Origin: Parabacteroides sp.
GTDB lineage: Bacteria; Bacteroidota; Bacteroidia; Bacteroidales; Tannerellaceae
Reading direction: 5' to 3'
DNA: 5,923 nucleotides
NCBI GenBank assembly: GCA_019411205.1
Contig: DXRF01000202.1
Span: 1-5,923 of the forward strand
The translations under genes and the position numbers were made by a program. The notes under the pieces are model-generated. The model saw only the letters and a program-made list of their open reading frames with translations, had not been told where the DNA came from and did not search any database. This document shows positions 5,861 to 5,923 of this stretch, one piece after another. Within the stretch, counting starts at the first letter, position 1, and each line of letters begins with the position of its first letter.

Positions 5861-5923
5861 GAAATTAAATATAAAACCTTAATTCCGCAACACTTTGATT
5901 TAACTTTATTTATAAGTTCCTGA

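Noticed and set aside
1..5923. Mobile element, CRISPR array, toxin-antitoxin or phage content
   Set aside because: No transposase, integrase, spaced direct repeats or small paired genes were found. All genes are of ordinary chromosomal type and composition is even.

Overview
The window looks like chromosomal DNA from a gut-type member of the order Bacteroidales (Bacteroides or Parabacteroides; I cannot choose a species). The evidence is the repeated TAnnTTTG -7 promoter elements with no clear Shine-Dalgarno sites, a DUF4286 protein of the Bacteroidetes type, a GdhB-like glutamate dehydrogenase, and an S-type sulfatase carried on a lipoprotein leader. Every gene is intact, and I see no mobile element, CRISPR array, phage gene or pseudogene.

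Layout. Positions 1-250 are non-coding: a block of degenerate GGCAC/TTTCC repeats (about 1-97), then a good Bacteroides-type promoter (TTTG 185-188, TATATTTG 207-214). The plus-strand gene gdhB (251-1585) follows and ends at a hairpin terminator (1631-1660). Converging on it from the minus strand is a two-gene unit: a DUF4286 protein (2532 down to 2218) and ruvC (2221 down to 1664), joined by an ATGA start/stop overlap. Its promoter lies back to back with that of a plus-strand tRNA-Ala(GGC) (2616-2689). A 16-bp bidirectional terminator (2707-2742) separates the tRNA from a minus-strand sulfatase lipoprotein gene (4328 down to 2754). Upstream of that, also on the minus strand, is a Gfo/Idh/MocA-family oxidoreductase with a twin-arginine-like leader (5814 down to 4462). 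It has its own terminator (4410-4440) and its own -7 element (5853-5860), and the sulfatase has its own -7 element (4358-4365), so the two are adjacent but probably separately transcribed.

Functions. The left half is housekeeping: ammonia/glutamate interconversion, Holliday-junction resolution and a tRNA. The right half is accessory glycan handling: a probably surface or periplasmic sulfatase that would desulfate a host or dietary glycan (GlcNAc-6-O-sulfatase-like by my reading), next to an exported sugar oxidoreductase of unknown substrate. No SusC/SusD pair, glycoside hydrolase or regulator is in view, so I cannot call this a complete polysaccharide utilisation locus. I found no clearly new system. 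The points most worth checking are the repeat block before gdhB, the NAD-type coenzyme residues of the dehydrogenase, the overlapping divergent promoters, the conserved-looking DUF4286-ruvC coupling, and the sulfatase/oxidoreductase pair.
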